A DNA stretch of 64,000 bases from contig JAAALK010000086.1 of NCBI GenBank assembly GCA_019279435.1, positions 20,319,913-20,383,912 on the forward strand. The letters run 5' to 3'. Position 1 is the stretch's first letter, and the number at the start of each line of letters is the position of its first letter. A program made the position numbers and the translations under genes. The notes under the pieces are model-generated. The model ran no database searches. It saw only the letters and a list, made by a program, of their open reading frames with translations, and was not told the origin of the DNA. The stretch is from Zizania palustris. Lineage: Eukaryota > Streptophyta > Magnoliopsida > Poales > Poaceae. This document shows positions 12,412 through 23,228 of the stretch, in pieces.

Positions 12412-13774
12412 TATATAGAAATATATATACCGGTATTTATAATATTAAATTGGTTTCATTGAGCAATACTAAAATATATCTTAATAGTGCATTTATTTGA
12501 TATTAAATATGTTAATATATTTTTTATCTAAATGATCCAGGTTAGAGAAATTTAAATAAAATAAATGATTTATAATATGAAATGAATAAAAAACTCTTTC
12601 TTTTCACCTTACGGATAGATGTTTGTCGTTGCGGCTGGAACATGTTTGGTATCAAAATCACCAAGCTTAAAGAATTTCGATGAATGAAAGATCTCATAGA
12701 CTTTTATCACAATATTTAACTTCAACAATAAAACACATTATAACAAAATAAATGATATATCATAAAAATTTTCGAATAAAGATTTTTGAATAAAAAGTTA
12801 ATGGCGTTATTAAAAAAAAGATAGAGTACAACATTTCGATTGTTTGCATTCACCGTGAGCAGTGTCTGTTGGAGACGTCCCGTTGACTCTTTGAGAAGCT
12901 TAATTACCATAGGATGATACCCAGTACGTTACCCACGGGTTAATCACTTGAAAAACAAGCAAAAATTAACGCATCTGTCGCCGAAAGATGCCACGCCCCC
13001 AGTGCAACATGTACATTTGTTTGTTACGACTTACGCCAGCTTTGACCTGACACGGAAAAGTGTCTCGATCCATGCACACGTCACAACCGACGGAATCGCT
13101 TAACGTGCACAGTATGTAGCGCTGTCCCAGCATGCATCAACATGCATGCCGTCACACGGAAACCCCAACTTGCCACGTACGTACTGACAGGGTGCATGAC
13201 AGATCGATCGACGTTGAAGTAAACGGTCGTAGCTGGTAGCTAGCTAGCTAGGTGCAGTACGAGCTAGCTCGATATATATAAGCCACCTTTAAATTAAGCG
13301 GCAGCTTGTACGTAGAAGCTATGCCCTATAGGCCTATACTGTACTGTGCACGCAGGGTTGAGTAGAGTGTCGGATCGGATCGCATCTAATCGGTCAACGC
13401 CCCCGACTGAGTCCGACTGAGTCCGGGTCTACGCCCTATACGAAAATCACCGCGAGGCTATCATATATTCATATCGGCCCCTCTGCCAGGCGAGATCGAG
13501 AGCGAGAGCGTACGGACGAACGCAGCGATCGACGGTGCAGCAGCCAGCAGCAGGATCTCGCTCGGTCAATTTGCCTCGTGCGCAGCAGCTAAGTTTGAAC
13601 GCGTGCAGCAAGTGAGCCTCCAGCTGACGACGAGGAGAGGACTGAAGAGCTCAACGCTGACTTGAGCACTCGTACGTGTGGGGCTCGATCGATCTACTGA
13701 TCCTGTGCCATGCATGTGCATTGATGCTGCTGCTGGTCGGGTGGCTTGAGGTGCAGTGGACGTACCGTGAGCCA
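12412..13774. other. Intergenic; possible TATA motif at about 13272
   Basis: AT-rich DNA, then a stretch rich in GTACGTAC, GCTAGCTA and CATGCATG words. CGATATATATAAGCC near 13270-13284 could be a TATA box, but no coding region or RNA hairpin with a recognisable microRNA follows. I make no gene call. Confidence 0.35.
13767..13774. repeat. 8-bp target-site duplication (left)
   Basis: GTGAGCCA directly precedes the left terminus of the hAT element and is repeated exactly after its right end at 14886-14893. Confidence 0.9.
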
Positions 13775-14238
13775 CAGGGCCGGTCCTGAGATTTTGGGAC
13801 CCGGGGTAAAATAAATTTTATGGGCACTTGTATATAACGATAATATAATATTTTAGTATAAAAGCATAAGATTTTTTAGATGATTACGTATTAGATTGGT
13901 TGAGTTGTAGTTATATTGCATATATATGACATAGTTAATATATTGGTTCATGAAAACCATGGCCAATACGCAGTAATCATAAAATGATTGGTGTATATAT
14001 GCAGGAAACTAACAACTGAGATCATGTAGATTACACGGATATTGCTAACCATACATATGAATATTGCTAACATAATATGTATATATAGGAAATTTAACTA
14101 ATACACAATTAAAATATATTAGAAATAATATTCATATAAAATAATATGTATATATTAGATTACCTTAAAATAAAAGATCTCCTAGACGCTGACCTATGCG
14201 AGTCTATGAAAAGAGGAGTGTATCGTACACGTGTACGT

Positions 14239-14690
14239 ACATATACATTGGTAAACCTAAGATTTTACCAATAGGTATATCAGCATCAAAATCTCTATAT
14301 GTAATTCGGTAAAAATATTTTTCCAATTTAGTAAATAATTATTAAATTTCTACCGTACTTTTATTGTTTATAATTGGATAAATAATTATTTTTTTTACTA
14401 GAATAGTTTTGTTCCTCAAACGGACGAAAACAAGAAAAGGAAAAAAATCCTTGAACTATTTACATATACATTGGTAGACCTAAGATTTTACCAATGGTTT
14501 ATCATATTAAAATCTCTATATGCAATTTAGTAGAAATATTTTTTTCTAATTGAGTAAATAATTATTAAATTTATGTCATAAATTATTTTTGTAATAACAC
14601 AAATAATTATTAATTTTTTATTAGAATAGTTTTTGTTTCTCAAACAGATGAATAACAAAAAATAAAAGGAAAAATCATTAAATTATTCAA
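14239..14690. repeat. 223-bp tandem duplication inside the hAT element
   Basis: Copy 1 starts at 14239 and copy 2 at 14462, both with ACATATACATTGGTARACC. Shared blocks include CCTAAGATTTTACCAAT and AGTAAATAATTATTAAATTT. Divergence between copies is clearly higher than in the tandem duplications elsewhere in the window, so this duplication is older. Confidence 0.8.
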
Positions 14691-14699
14691 AACCACTAG

Positions 14700-14755
14700 G
14701 GATTGAACCCAAAACCTTATATTTAAATGACATTAACTTAACCATTACACCACTA
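14700..14755 (-). other. tRNA-like relic (box A and box B)
   Basis: On the minus strand TGGTGTAATGG (14742-14752) fits the Pol III box A consensus TRGYNNANNNG. GGTTCAATCC (14700-14709) resembles box B with one deviation. The spacing of about 33 nt is that of a tRNA. I could not fold a convincing acceptor or anticodon stem, so this is a degraded tRNA or SINE piece, not a working tRNA gene. Confidence 0.45.
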
Positions 14756-14885
14756 AATGTTTTTTATAGTCTAAATACTATTTTATTTTTTTACTATATC
14801 CTTCACATGTATATATGTATAGGGGCCCTTCGGGCTCAGGGGCTCGGGGCGACCGCACTGCCGGCCCCCCTCAGGGCCGGCCCTG

Positions 14886-14893
14886 GTGAGCCA
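14886..14893. repeat. 8-bp target-site duplication (right)
   Basis: GTGAGCCA, identical to 13767-13774, flanks the right end of the hAT element. Confidence 0.9.
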
Positions 14894-15194
14894 CTCACTC
14901 AAGGGAAGCGACAAGGTTGAACTGAAATGATCAAGCTCGCATGCAGCGAATGGCTATAGCTTGCTTCCTCTGATCGTCTGATTGTCTATCTGCTTTCTGG
15001 CTGCTGTCAAAAGTCAATTAACCACACGTACGGATCTCACTGACGTATTTTTACTGCTGGGTTCGTCTTTTACCAGTAATCCCATTATATTTTGGTGAGT
15101 TTTATTTTTTTATACATGTAGGATTCGGGGGTATGTTCAAAAACCCAAGCTTTTGAAAGCAATAACATGCTTTATTTCGTTGTGCATACTGAGG

Positions 15195-15475
15195 CTCTGT
15201 TTGTCTGTTTGGGAACATAGTTTTTGAAAATTACAGTATTTCAAAAACTATATTATACTATGTCTATGATAATACCACAATTTTAGAAAAAATACTTCAT
15301 ACAAAAATTTTCAATAGTTTAGATTGATTACATTATTTATAATAATACAGTTTACTTTACAGAGATTTCAAATGGAGTTGCCACACACCTTTTAGTATCT
15401 AATATTGTAGTATTGCTCAGTACTACAATATTGCTTCCAAAACTAGAAATAATTGAGTTCCCAAATAGGACCTGA
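15195..15475. mobile_element. MITE with TIRs
   Basis: The left end CTCTGTTTGTCTGTTTGGGAAC is mirrored by the right end GTTCCCAAATAGGACCTG. The interior is AT-rich, non-coding and about 280 bp. This fits a Tourist- or hAT-like miniature element. The exact termini and target duplication are not resolved. Confidence 0.5.
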
Positions 15476-16489
15476 AGCTGTCTTTAGCTAAGCAAACAGT
15501 GAAACAACAACTAGCTAAGCTAGCACTTACTTCCATGCTTTTATTATTCCCCAAACTCTACTTGTCAATTTGCCAACCAGGTCGAATACAACAATCTAGT
15601 AACAGTGATAGAGCATGGCATCTGTTCCGGAGGACTACCGAGCTAAGATGCAGTCTAATCTACACTCATGGATAGATAGGATAAGATTGCTGAAAATCTC
15701 TGAAATTCCAATTCCGTGTTCTTCTCCTGCGTACAGATCGACCGACCGATCGACGTACGACCTTGCTCGTCCTGTCATCGACGACTTGATGGTATCGCCA
15801 AGAAAGTATGATGGTCCAAACGTCGTCGACGCATCAGCCGCAGGAGGCAGCTGCAGCTTTGCTTCAGTGGACTGCATTAGATACTATATTCTCAGAAATA
15901 TCACCACCGTGTGTTTCATAGTTCAAAGAGTCCAAATATTAGTCAGCCCATTATTAGTAGCTCATTATTAGTAGCTCATTATTGTTGATATTGATGATGC
16001 CAAGTGTGCAACATGATAATCTTGCCGTTGTTTTGATATACCTCTAGATGCTCTAAGAAGACTAGTAAGAATAACAGTGAAACAACAATGACATGCATAG
16101 GAGAAAACGATTTATTTAGAAAAATTTTTCTGCATAAGAAGTAAAAAACCACAGCACCAAAATATTCACTCCAAAATAGAATACAAAAACGATGAGATTT
16201 CTGATCTACTGCTAGTCTGCTACTGATTGCCCATGGGTTAAGAGGCCGAAATCTCCCATGGGCTACTGGCGCAGCTAGCCGTTGATCCGCACACTGCCGT
16301 GCTCGCTCGTCGGCCGGCGTCAACTCTGTTCGTCTTTTCGCGTTCGCGAGACCGAGTGCCCAGAAAAAACCACGCGCGCGGCCGGGAGGCGAAATGGGTC
16401 CGTGGGCCGTGGACTCCGGACTCCATCCTTACGTGACTCCGTCAATGTTTTTTAATAATACATTTTTATTCAAAATTTCAATTTTGGTA
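15476..16489. other. Intergenic, unassigned
   Basis: Holds a plus-strand open frame (15615-15971) and overlapping minus-strand frames (15979-16426). None has a recognisable domain. I found no transcript-like structure and leave them uncalled. Confidence 0.35.
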
Positions 16490-17475
16490 CTGGAATTCAA
16501 AATTTGTAAAAATGGATTTCTGTGGATACTTGGCATACTGATATAGGTCAATCGGCCTAGATCGGGAGTTATCCCCCTCTATCGATACTTGATCTGCCGA
16601 TGTAGACCATCTGAACTTAAATCGACAGACCGAGTGTCGCCTCCCAATCACCTGCGCACCAAGCCATTTGTGTCTCTCCTCTCCCGGGTTTGCCCCTTCT
16701 TCTCTTCTTTAGTTAGTTGTAGCCTTGTAGGTACATGGTAGGTAGTTTAGGATACTTTTGTAGTCGATTAGAGGTAATTTTCTATTATAATACTTATATT
16801 TCTATTTATTATGGTAGCAAAATGTAAGGAGATGCGCATTTCGTTGGTGGATATGTGTGGCATCACCTACGTATGAGGATGGTTGAATCACTGAGGTGAA
16901 AAGTCACTCGGAGTATGAAATAAAAATGAGAGAAGCCGATGAGTGAGCAAGGAGTGTAAGATGGCATGAAGAGGACAAACAAAAAAGAGAATTCAATAGG
17001 CATCAACAGCTTAGATACAGAGAACAATGAAAACGTGTTAGGAAAGCAACAAAAAAATCAGTAGGACCTGGCATCTGTAATGGATTATATCATTTGTAAT
17101 CTATTGGACTATTTATTGCGCTTTGTTTCTATTGGTTTACTTTTGAACAACTTCAGATATTATGTTATGTGTATTAGAACCTCTTTATCTACTTGCTCAC
17201 AATGTGAATATCCTGCACACACTTAAAACCATATTTAATGAGCTTTTTTTCAAGATGTGTCAGCGAAATATATATTTTTAAAATAGAGAACGAGAAAGTG
17301 TGCAAATTTAGCCAATTCCATAGAATATTCTAAAATTAAACTTTTGGGAGGCCTGTCGGCACTTGGTCAGCCGATCTAGGTCGATCGGACTAGATCGACA
17401 AACCATCTGCCGATCTAAGATCGATCGGTACACCAAATACCGACAAAAACCCATTTTTGTAAATTTTGAAATCCA
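16490..17475. mobile_element. Element with long inverted ends (Mutator-like or foldback)
   Basis: From about 16490 the sequence GAATTCAAAATTTGTAAAAATGG, then TACTTGGCATACTGATATAGG and ATCGGCCTAGATCGG, is matched by the inverse of 17330-17475 (TTTCAAAATTTACAAAAATGGG, TATTTGGTGTACCGATCGAT, CTAGATCGGC). Arms of about 100 bp at moderate identity enclose about 800 bp without a transposase. Long TIRs suggest a MULE, but I could not confirm a 9-bp duplication. The GATCGRTCGG-rich arms are unusual. Confidence 0.5.
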
Positions 17476-17689
17476 CATACTATTCAAGTATATTGAGAGT
17501 TAAGAGCTTACATGACCGAAGATGGAGAATCATGTACAGTAGGTTCCGGTCAGCTCAGTTTCCATACATTGTTCGACTTGACTTTCCTTGTTGCTCGCCT
17601 TCCATGTTGCATCTATGCGAACTATCACAAACTATCACGAATTGAACAATCACATTGTTATCGTCTACAGAAGGACTATTGTATTGACA

Positions 17690-17965
17690 TCATCTCTACG
17701 AGGACTACCACACCACCATCGTCTCAGCAAGGATCGCCACACTATCATCATCTCTATGAGACCCACCACACTGCCATCGTCTCTACGAGGCCCACCACAC
17801 CATTATCGTCTACTAAAGGACTACCGTGTCACCGTCATCTCTACGGGGACCGTCACACTACTATCGTCTCCACGAGGACAATCACACTGTCGTCGTCTAT
17901 ACGAGGCTTGTCGTGTCATCATATTCTCTGTGAGGCCCGCCCTACCACCATCGACACAAAAATCA
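17690..17965. repeat. Degenerate minisatellite, about 30-bp units
   Basis: About nine units of a phrase like ATCGTCTCTACGAGGACYACCACACC (loose consensus) run head to tail. Overlapping frames therefore encode peptide repeats of HHHLYE or RPTTPLSS type in more than one phase, which marks this as repeat DNA, not a coding gene. Confidence 0.7.
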
Positions 17966-19560
17966 CCCTGTCGCCGTTGACTTCCGCTTCGATAGGCCTA
18001 GCCGACATGCCCTTTGTGTCGCTTCACCATCGATCAAACTCATGTTATCGATGAGTGCGTGTCCCTACCATTTTTCTTCTTAGATGCTCTCTATTTGTTA
18101 GCCCTTCCCTTCTCATTTTGTAAAAGAACCTTACACCAGGTGCAGAAAGGCACACGAGAGATGGAATTTCCTATTTATGTTGGTGACGTTGTTCACTTGA
18201 CCGAAGAGCGATGCTATTGGGGTTGAACCAAAATCACAATATGCGAAATATCAATTTACCAAAACAACAATTATATTTCACACATAAACCAATCCCTCAT
18301 CTTGTAGTGAACTTTAAAAATAACTTCAACTAACATGAACAACAATAGAATAATAATCACATGCATGTATATGAAACACAATAATTTACATGGAAAATCT
18401 CCTCAATGTGAGGAGTAAAAACCATGAGATCAAAGATCCACTCAAAATTTCCACTATTATTACTAGAACATCGAAAGGTATATCACAACATCAACAATAT
18501 CATCAAGTGATACACTTAACATCAATAATAATAACCACAAGATAACAAATAAGAGGTATACTAAACCTATCAGAGAAAGACAGATTATATTCTCTTTAGT
18601 ATTCAGTTAATATCTCTCAAACTATATAAGTAAACAACACGAAACTTAGCAGAAATGAACTTCTATGAGTCCCTCCCAAGCTATCGAAAGATTAGTCCGA
18701 TCGTACACTGTTTACCCCTTCAAACTGATATTCTACCAGAACTAATCATGATAAAATCTACAGTCACGACAACTGATAAACATTTGCTCGAATCTAGTTC
18801 TTCATTCAACTAAATCCTCACACAAATAGACCAGATCGAAGTGCCCCAAGTGTAGAACGAACTCACCAAGTTTTGTGCTGATCTAACCACGTTTGAGCTT
18901 TCAACCAGTGACTTGAAGAGAATTGTGTAGAAGCTATCGATCTGGACTGAACTCTTTTTCTTCACCCTCTTTTCCTCTCTTGTATTTCTTGGTTCTTGCT
19001 TCCTGTTTGGCTACTCTCTTGGCTGATTTTCCCTCTCCCAAGTGAAAGTTAGAGTTTTCATTTCACTTGTAAGAATAAAATAATCTCAACCATTGATAAA
19101 AAGATGTACCAACGACTTATAAAAGTTATACTTTTGAACAACAAACAGTATAAGAAAGAGACTTCGTATGGAGAGATTTAGCCTAACATATACACGTGTA
19201 TTTGATCTGCAATAGTTTGTGGGCACACGGCCACTAGCTGTCGACATGGGCCGCTGGGCACTTGGCATGTTACCCAGTTTTATTTTTCACAAGTAAAAAC
19301 CGAACACCGAACTTTGTACAAATAAAAAAGGAAGACTAAAAAAGGTTAATTTTTGGCCATCCCACTGACGAGCGGACCACCCCCGGGGCCAGGCTGTCAT
19401 CGAGAGAGCGGGAAGGATACGAGAACGAACCGCCACCGCGTCTCCTTGCGCCGACAGAATGGAGACGCGACGAATCCCGGCAAAAAGAAAAGGTAAAGAG
19501 CAAAAAAGGAAGGCCGCAAGATGGCAAGGGAGCGGCGGTGGTGGCGGCGGGCGACGAATG
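17966..19560. other. Intergenic, no supported gene
   Basis: AT-rich DNA with nothing recognisable. GC content rises from about 19370, towards the promoter of the G3BP-like locus. Confidence 0.5.
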
Positions 19561-22472
19561 TCCAGCCATTTTAAAACCCCCCCTTCCTCTCCGAGCGATC
19601 TCTCCTCCGTCGTACAACTGTCTCCGTCCCCGGAATCCGCAACAGGCGGCGAGCCCCGCGCCCCGCGCCCCGCAAACCTGAGAGGGAGGCACGGTTAGTT
19701 CATCATCGTCGTCGACCGGGCTTCCACTAGGGTTTTGGCCAGACATGAAGGAACCAGTCCATACATGTCAGCGCATCGGTGGCCACCCCTACGCCTTCGA
19801 GATGAGCGACGGGGAGGGGAGTCCTCTCTCAAGGGCTGGCGGGGTCGCTGGGGTTTTTCCTGGGGTTTTTTGTCCGATTCGTCCCAAGGACTGAAGGGGT
19901 TTTGGTTGTGGCTGGTTGCAGGTGGGCTCCTACTTCCTGCAGGGCTACTACAATGTCCTGGCCAACTCCCCGGAGCTAGCATACTAGTTCTACATGGATA
20001 AAAGCACAGTGGTGAGGCTGGACTGCCAGACGATGAAATCCTCGTTCGGGGAGACAGTTGAGGTATAAAAAATTTCTGCTTTATTTTCTATCTTGGTGTC
20101 AGTAAATCACATTTGACCTTTGTGATGTGGAATACCAAGGGCAAGTGATTGAAGTGTAATGCATGTTGGTGTTGGTCCTTTTTGTTACCTTTTGTTTTGT
20201 GAGATGTCCAATGCAAAGATAGTGATCGTGTGTTGGACTGAATGTGCGCTATGGCACTATTTTTTTTAGTTTCAGACGATTTGGTTCGAGCTGAGATTTT
20301 GTTTTCAATCATTGCGTGCGGTTGGGAGACTGACGTGCGATGGAGCTTTGGCAACAAGCAAGCAGTGATTGTTGTGTCCAATAAGAACTAGTATGACGAA
20401 ATTTACCAGCAGGGGTTTTTAAAAAGTCTGGATATATCATGGTTGGTTTTGTGGCTATTGTTCTGCAACTTCTGGGGTTGTTTGTTTAGTTCAGGAATTA
20501 CCTGGCTGGCTGGCTGTTTGTTTGTTTATTTACCAGATGGAAATAATAGTTTACAAGGGAGAGAATAGAGCAGAGCATTTGAATTATGTTTATTCTCTTG
20601 TTGAAAGTTAGTTTCTCATTTTGTGTCTTTCTTGTTTTTTCCTTCCTGCGAACTTTGACAGGTAATCAATGACATGATGATAACCATGAATATACACAAG
20701 GTCGAGGTTAAAACAGCTAATTTCGTGGAGTCATGGGCTGGGGCTCTGTCCATGCTGGTTACTGGCCTTGTGCAATTGAAGGACTACCCTGTTCGCAAAA
20801 GATTTGTTCATAATATTATTCTTGCTCCTCAGCAACAGGGTTATTTTGTATTCAGTGACATGTTTAAGCTCATCTGTGATGAGTATGATTACTATGAAGT
20901 TGTGGATTAGTGGATTACATTCATGCTGACCAGATGGATGCTCATAATGCTGTGACTGAAATAGGTATTGCTTTCTAACAGCGTTAGAGTGAATATTACA
21001 TCTAAACAACCTGCACTTGTTTCATTAGATCTTTTTTGGCCTTGTTTTGGATCACATGATAATGTTCTGCGATATATGTTGTTAGACTAAGCCCATTTCA
21101 GTGCTTGTTCTCTCAATAACTTTTTGTTATATTGTGTGAAAATTCAAGTATGCACACCATAAATATCTTCTTTTCATATATTAACCAATCACCACACAAT
21201 AGTGTTTTCATCACCAGGTCACACAAAATCCTAGTTTGTTTTGTTTCCAGATAATTGATGTGATCTTTAATCTTTTGCACTGCTATTCTTAGAAGTTTCC
21301 AATAATAACCATGATTACGGTGATGATATTTTTTAATTGTTGGTTGATCCATTAGCATCTGATTGTGTGGGTGAAGAATATGAGGCAAATGAACCTTTAG
21401 CTCCTGCTGACATTGAGGAAAGGGGTGCTGCCTTTATGCCTGAGAATCATGAAGTGTTGCAGCAAGATTCTTTGGAATATGGTGTTGTGATTGTCGATGA
21501 TTCTCCTTCTGAAGATCTCACTCCCTTGTTACCAAGTTCAACTGACATCAAACATGATGTACCTCTTGCTCCTCCCATCCTTCCATGCACACCTCTGAAG
21601 AAGACTCTGTGGGAGAGTCATCCAAACAAACATATGCTTCAGTGGTAAGCAAACATATGTTGTGTTCTAGTCAAGTTGAATTCCTAATTTCCTTCTTCAA
21701 TTTATGTTTAAACTCTTTGGACTGAATGGAGTTTTATCAGCTGCAAACAAAAGGACACCCTAATCATCAAGTTTTTCATTCTGCTCGTCTCAACAAGACC
21801 ACAATGGGGGAGACACAACGGAATGGACAGTTGACTAAGCAAGTGCAGCTTGTGCATGAAAAATCCAACTTGGACACTTATCATGATGTTAGCATCCCTG
21901 AGGATGAAGGTTTATATCTTATGTATGCTACTTTACCATTGTTTGTGATATTTCTTAAAGTGTTTTGCTATTACTACTAGTGTACTAGGTATACCTAGAG
22001 CCTTTCTATTTCAACGACCCTCTGCCCTTTGGCAGTTGAAATAGGATTTTTACTTAATAATTGGTTGTTATTCATAGTTTCCTGTTTTGGATGTAAGTTC
22101 AAATTCTTTTTTTTTGGCTAACTCAATTTCTTTTATATCCAATGTTATTAAAGCCTTTTTATGTAAAGTCATAAGTCAGTAGCTGTTATCATATGAACGA
22201 GTTTGGTTGTTGTTTATCATTGTTATTTCTTTTTGCTGTATTCTTCAAAGCTGATGTGTTCTCTTAGGTGCTAATTCTTGATTGTTGCTTATTTCAAGAG
22301 CTTGCTGCGCATACTACTAAACAATTCGTTTTTAAACTGTGGCAATGCATTCTTAATTTTTTAGTATCTTCATACATAGAAATTCGACTTAGTATTGTTA
22401 TCAATCTTTTATGCACAATAATATTTACTACAGTCTATTCAAGCTTTTTTTTGTCCACACAGTCTTTTTGTT

Positions 22473-22477
22473 GTTAT
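22473..22477. repeat. 5-bp target-site duplication (left), GTTAT
   Basis: GTTAT immediately before the left LTR, repeated exactly at 29387-29391 after the right LTR. Confidence 0.88.
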
Positions 22478-22868
22478 TGTTGTGGGTTGGATCCGTAGAA
22501 CCCAAACTTCGTAACCAATAGCGATGGATAGCCACAGCTGAAGGTTGTTCCCCTCTCGTCGCTTGATAGGTAGACACGACAAGACTTTGCTGGCCAGTTT
22601 AAATAAATTGGAAGGAAGTAGATTACTTTATTGCTTAACTTCTCCTATTACAAACTAGTGCCATATATATATATTGCTAAACTCATAAACCTATTCAGAT
22701 TTGCTAATAGACTCCAAGAGGTATATTAGACAGATTCCTAATTTAATCTGCTAAGGACTCTCTTTATTACCTAACTGATCCCTAATATAAACTTCCTAAT
22801 TTAATCCTAACGCCAACTCTTGACGTGCTGCTCTTGGACTCTCCTGGGCGTCTGGACTGTCCATAACA
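22478..22868 (-). repeat. Left LTR (391 bp)
   Basis: Runs from TGTTGTGGGTTGGATCCGTA to GTCCATAACA. It aligns along its length with 29002-29386, with indels including an extra AT run here, and is closely similar otherwise. Confidence 0.88.
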
Positions 22869-23062
22869 TCTCTCCCCCCCTCGACCAGCAGCTCATCCTC
22901 GAGCTGTCCCAAATTCGGCCACGGAATTGTCGAGGAGGTTACAACTGGATTGCAAGTGAAGATGTGAATGTGGTGACCGTGATGCCAGAATGATAATGAG
23001 AGGCGTTTGAAATCCCATTGGATGGGCCCTAATGTGGCTAACCACTGTGGGCCTAACACCAT
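22869..23062 (-). pseudogene. Retrotransposon protease C-terminal remnant
   Basis: The minus strand encodes DMVLGPQWLATLGPIQWDF, the conserved stretch after the active site in gypsy-type pepsin-like proteases. The catalytic half (VDIDGTTLTAPLDSGSTHN) lies beyond the Harbinger-like copies at about 26464-26560. It ends at the polypurine tract, so pol is missing. Confidence 0.7.
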
Positions 23063-23228
23063 ATCCTAGCCTACCAATGGAAGCACGAAGAAGTATGCCC
23101 TGAATGGCTCGCCTGCAACAGTAAAGGTTGAATTGTAGAACACACTGACCCCAGAAACTTGTTCACCATCTGCTATAGTGACCTTCATAGTGTTGCAATC
23201 CTAGTATTGAAGAGTAGTCTGGGCTGCT

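Larger units (their letters stand above)
13775..14885. mobile_element. Non-autonomous hAT-superfamily transposon, complete
   Basis: A 1,111-bp element bounded by inverted termini CAGGGCCGGTCCTGAG and (right end) CTCAGGGCCGGCCCTG. It is flanked by a perfect 8-bp duplication GTGAGCCA (13767-13774 and 14886-14893). The 8-bp duplication and CAGGG termini are diagnostic of hAT elements. The interior is AT-rich and encodes no transposase, so it would need a transposase supplied in trans. It contains a two-copy 223-bp tandem duplication and a tRNA-like box A/box B relic. Confidence 0.93.

Noticed and set aside
13260..13770. Possible microRNA or lncRNA gene after a TATA-like motif
   Set aside because: I looked for conserved plant microRNA sequences and a long hairpin and saw neither.
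15615..15971. Plus-strand 118-codon frame starting MASVPEDYRA
   Set aside because: No recognisable domain and no supporting promoter or exon structure. It is left as unassigned.
17512..18054. 180-codon frame with repeated His/Tyr/Arg peptides
   Set aside because: It is produced by a 30-bp minisatellite that is open in more than one frame.
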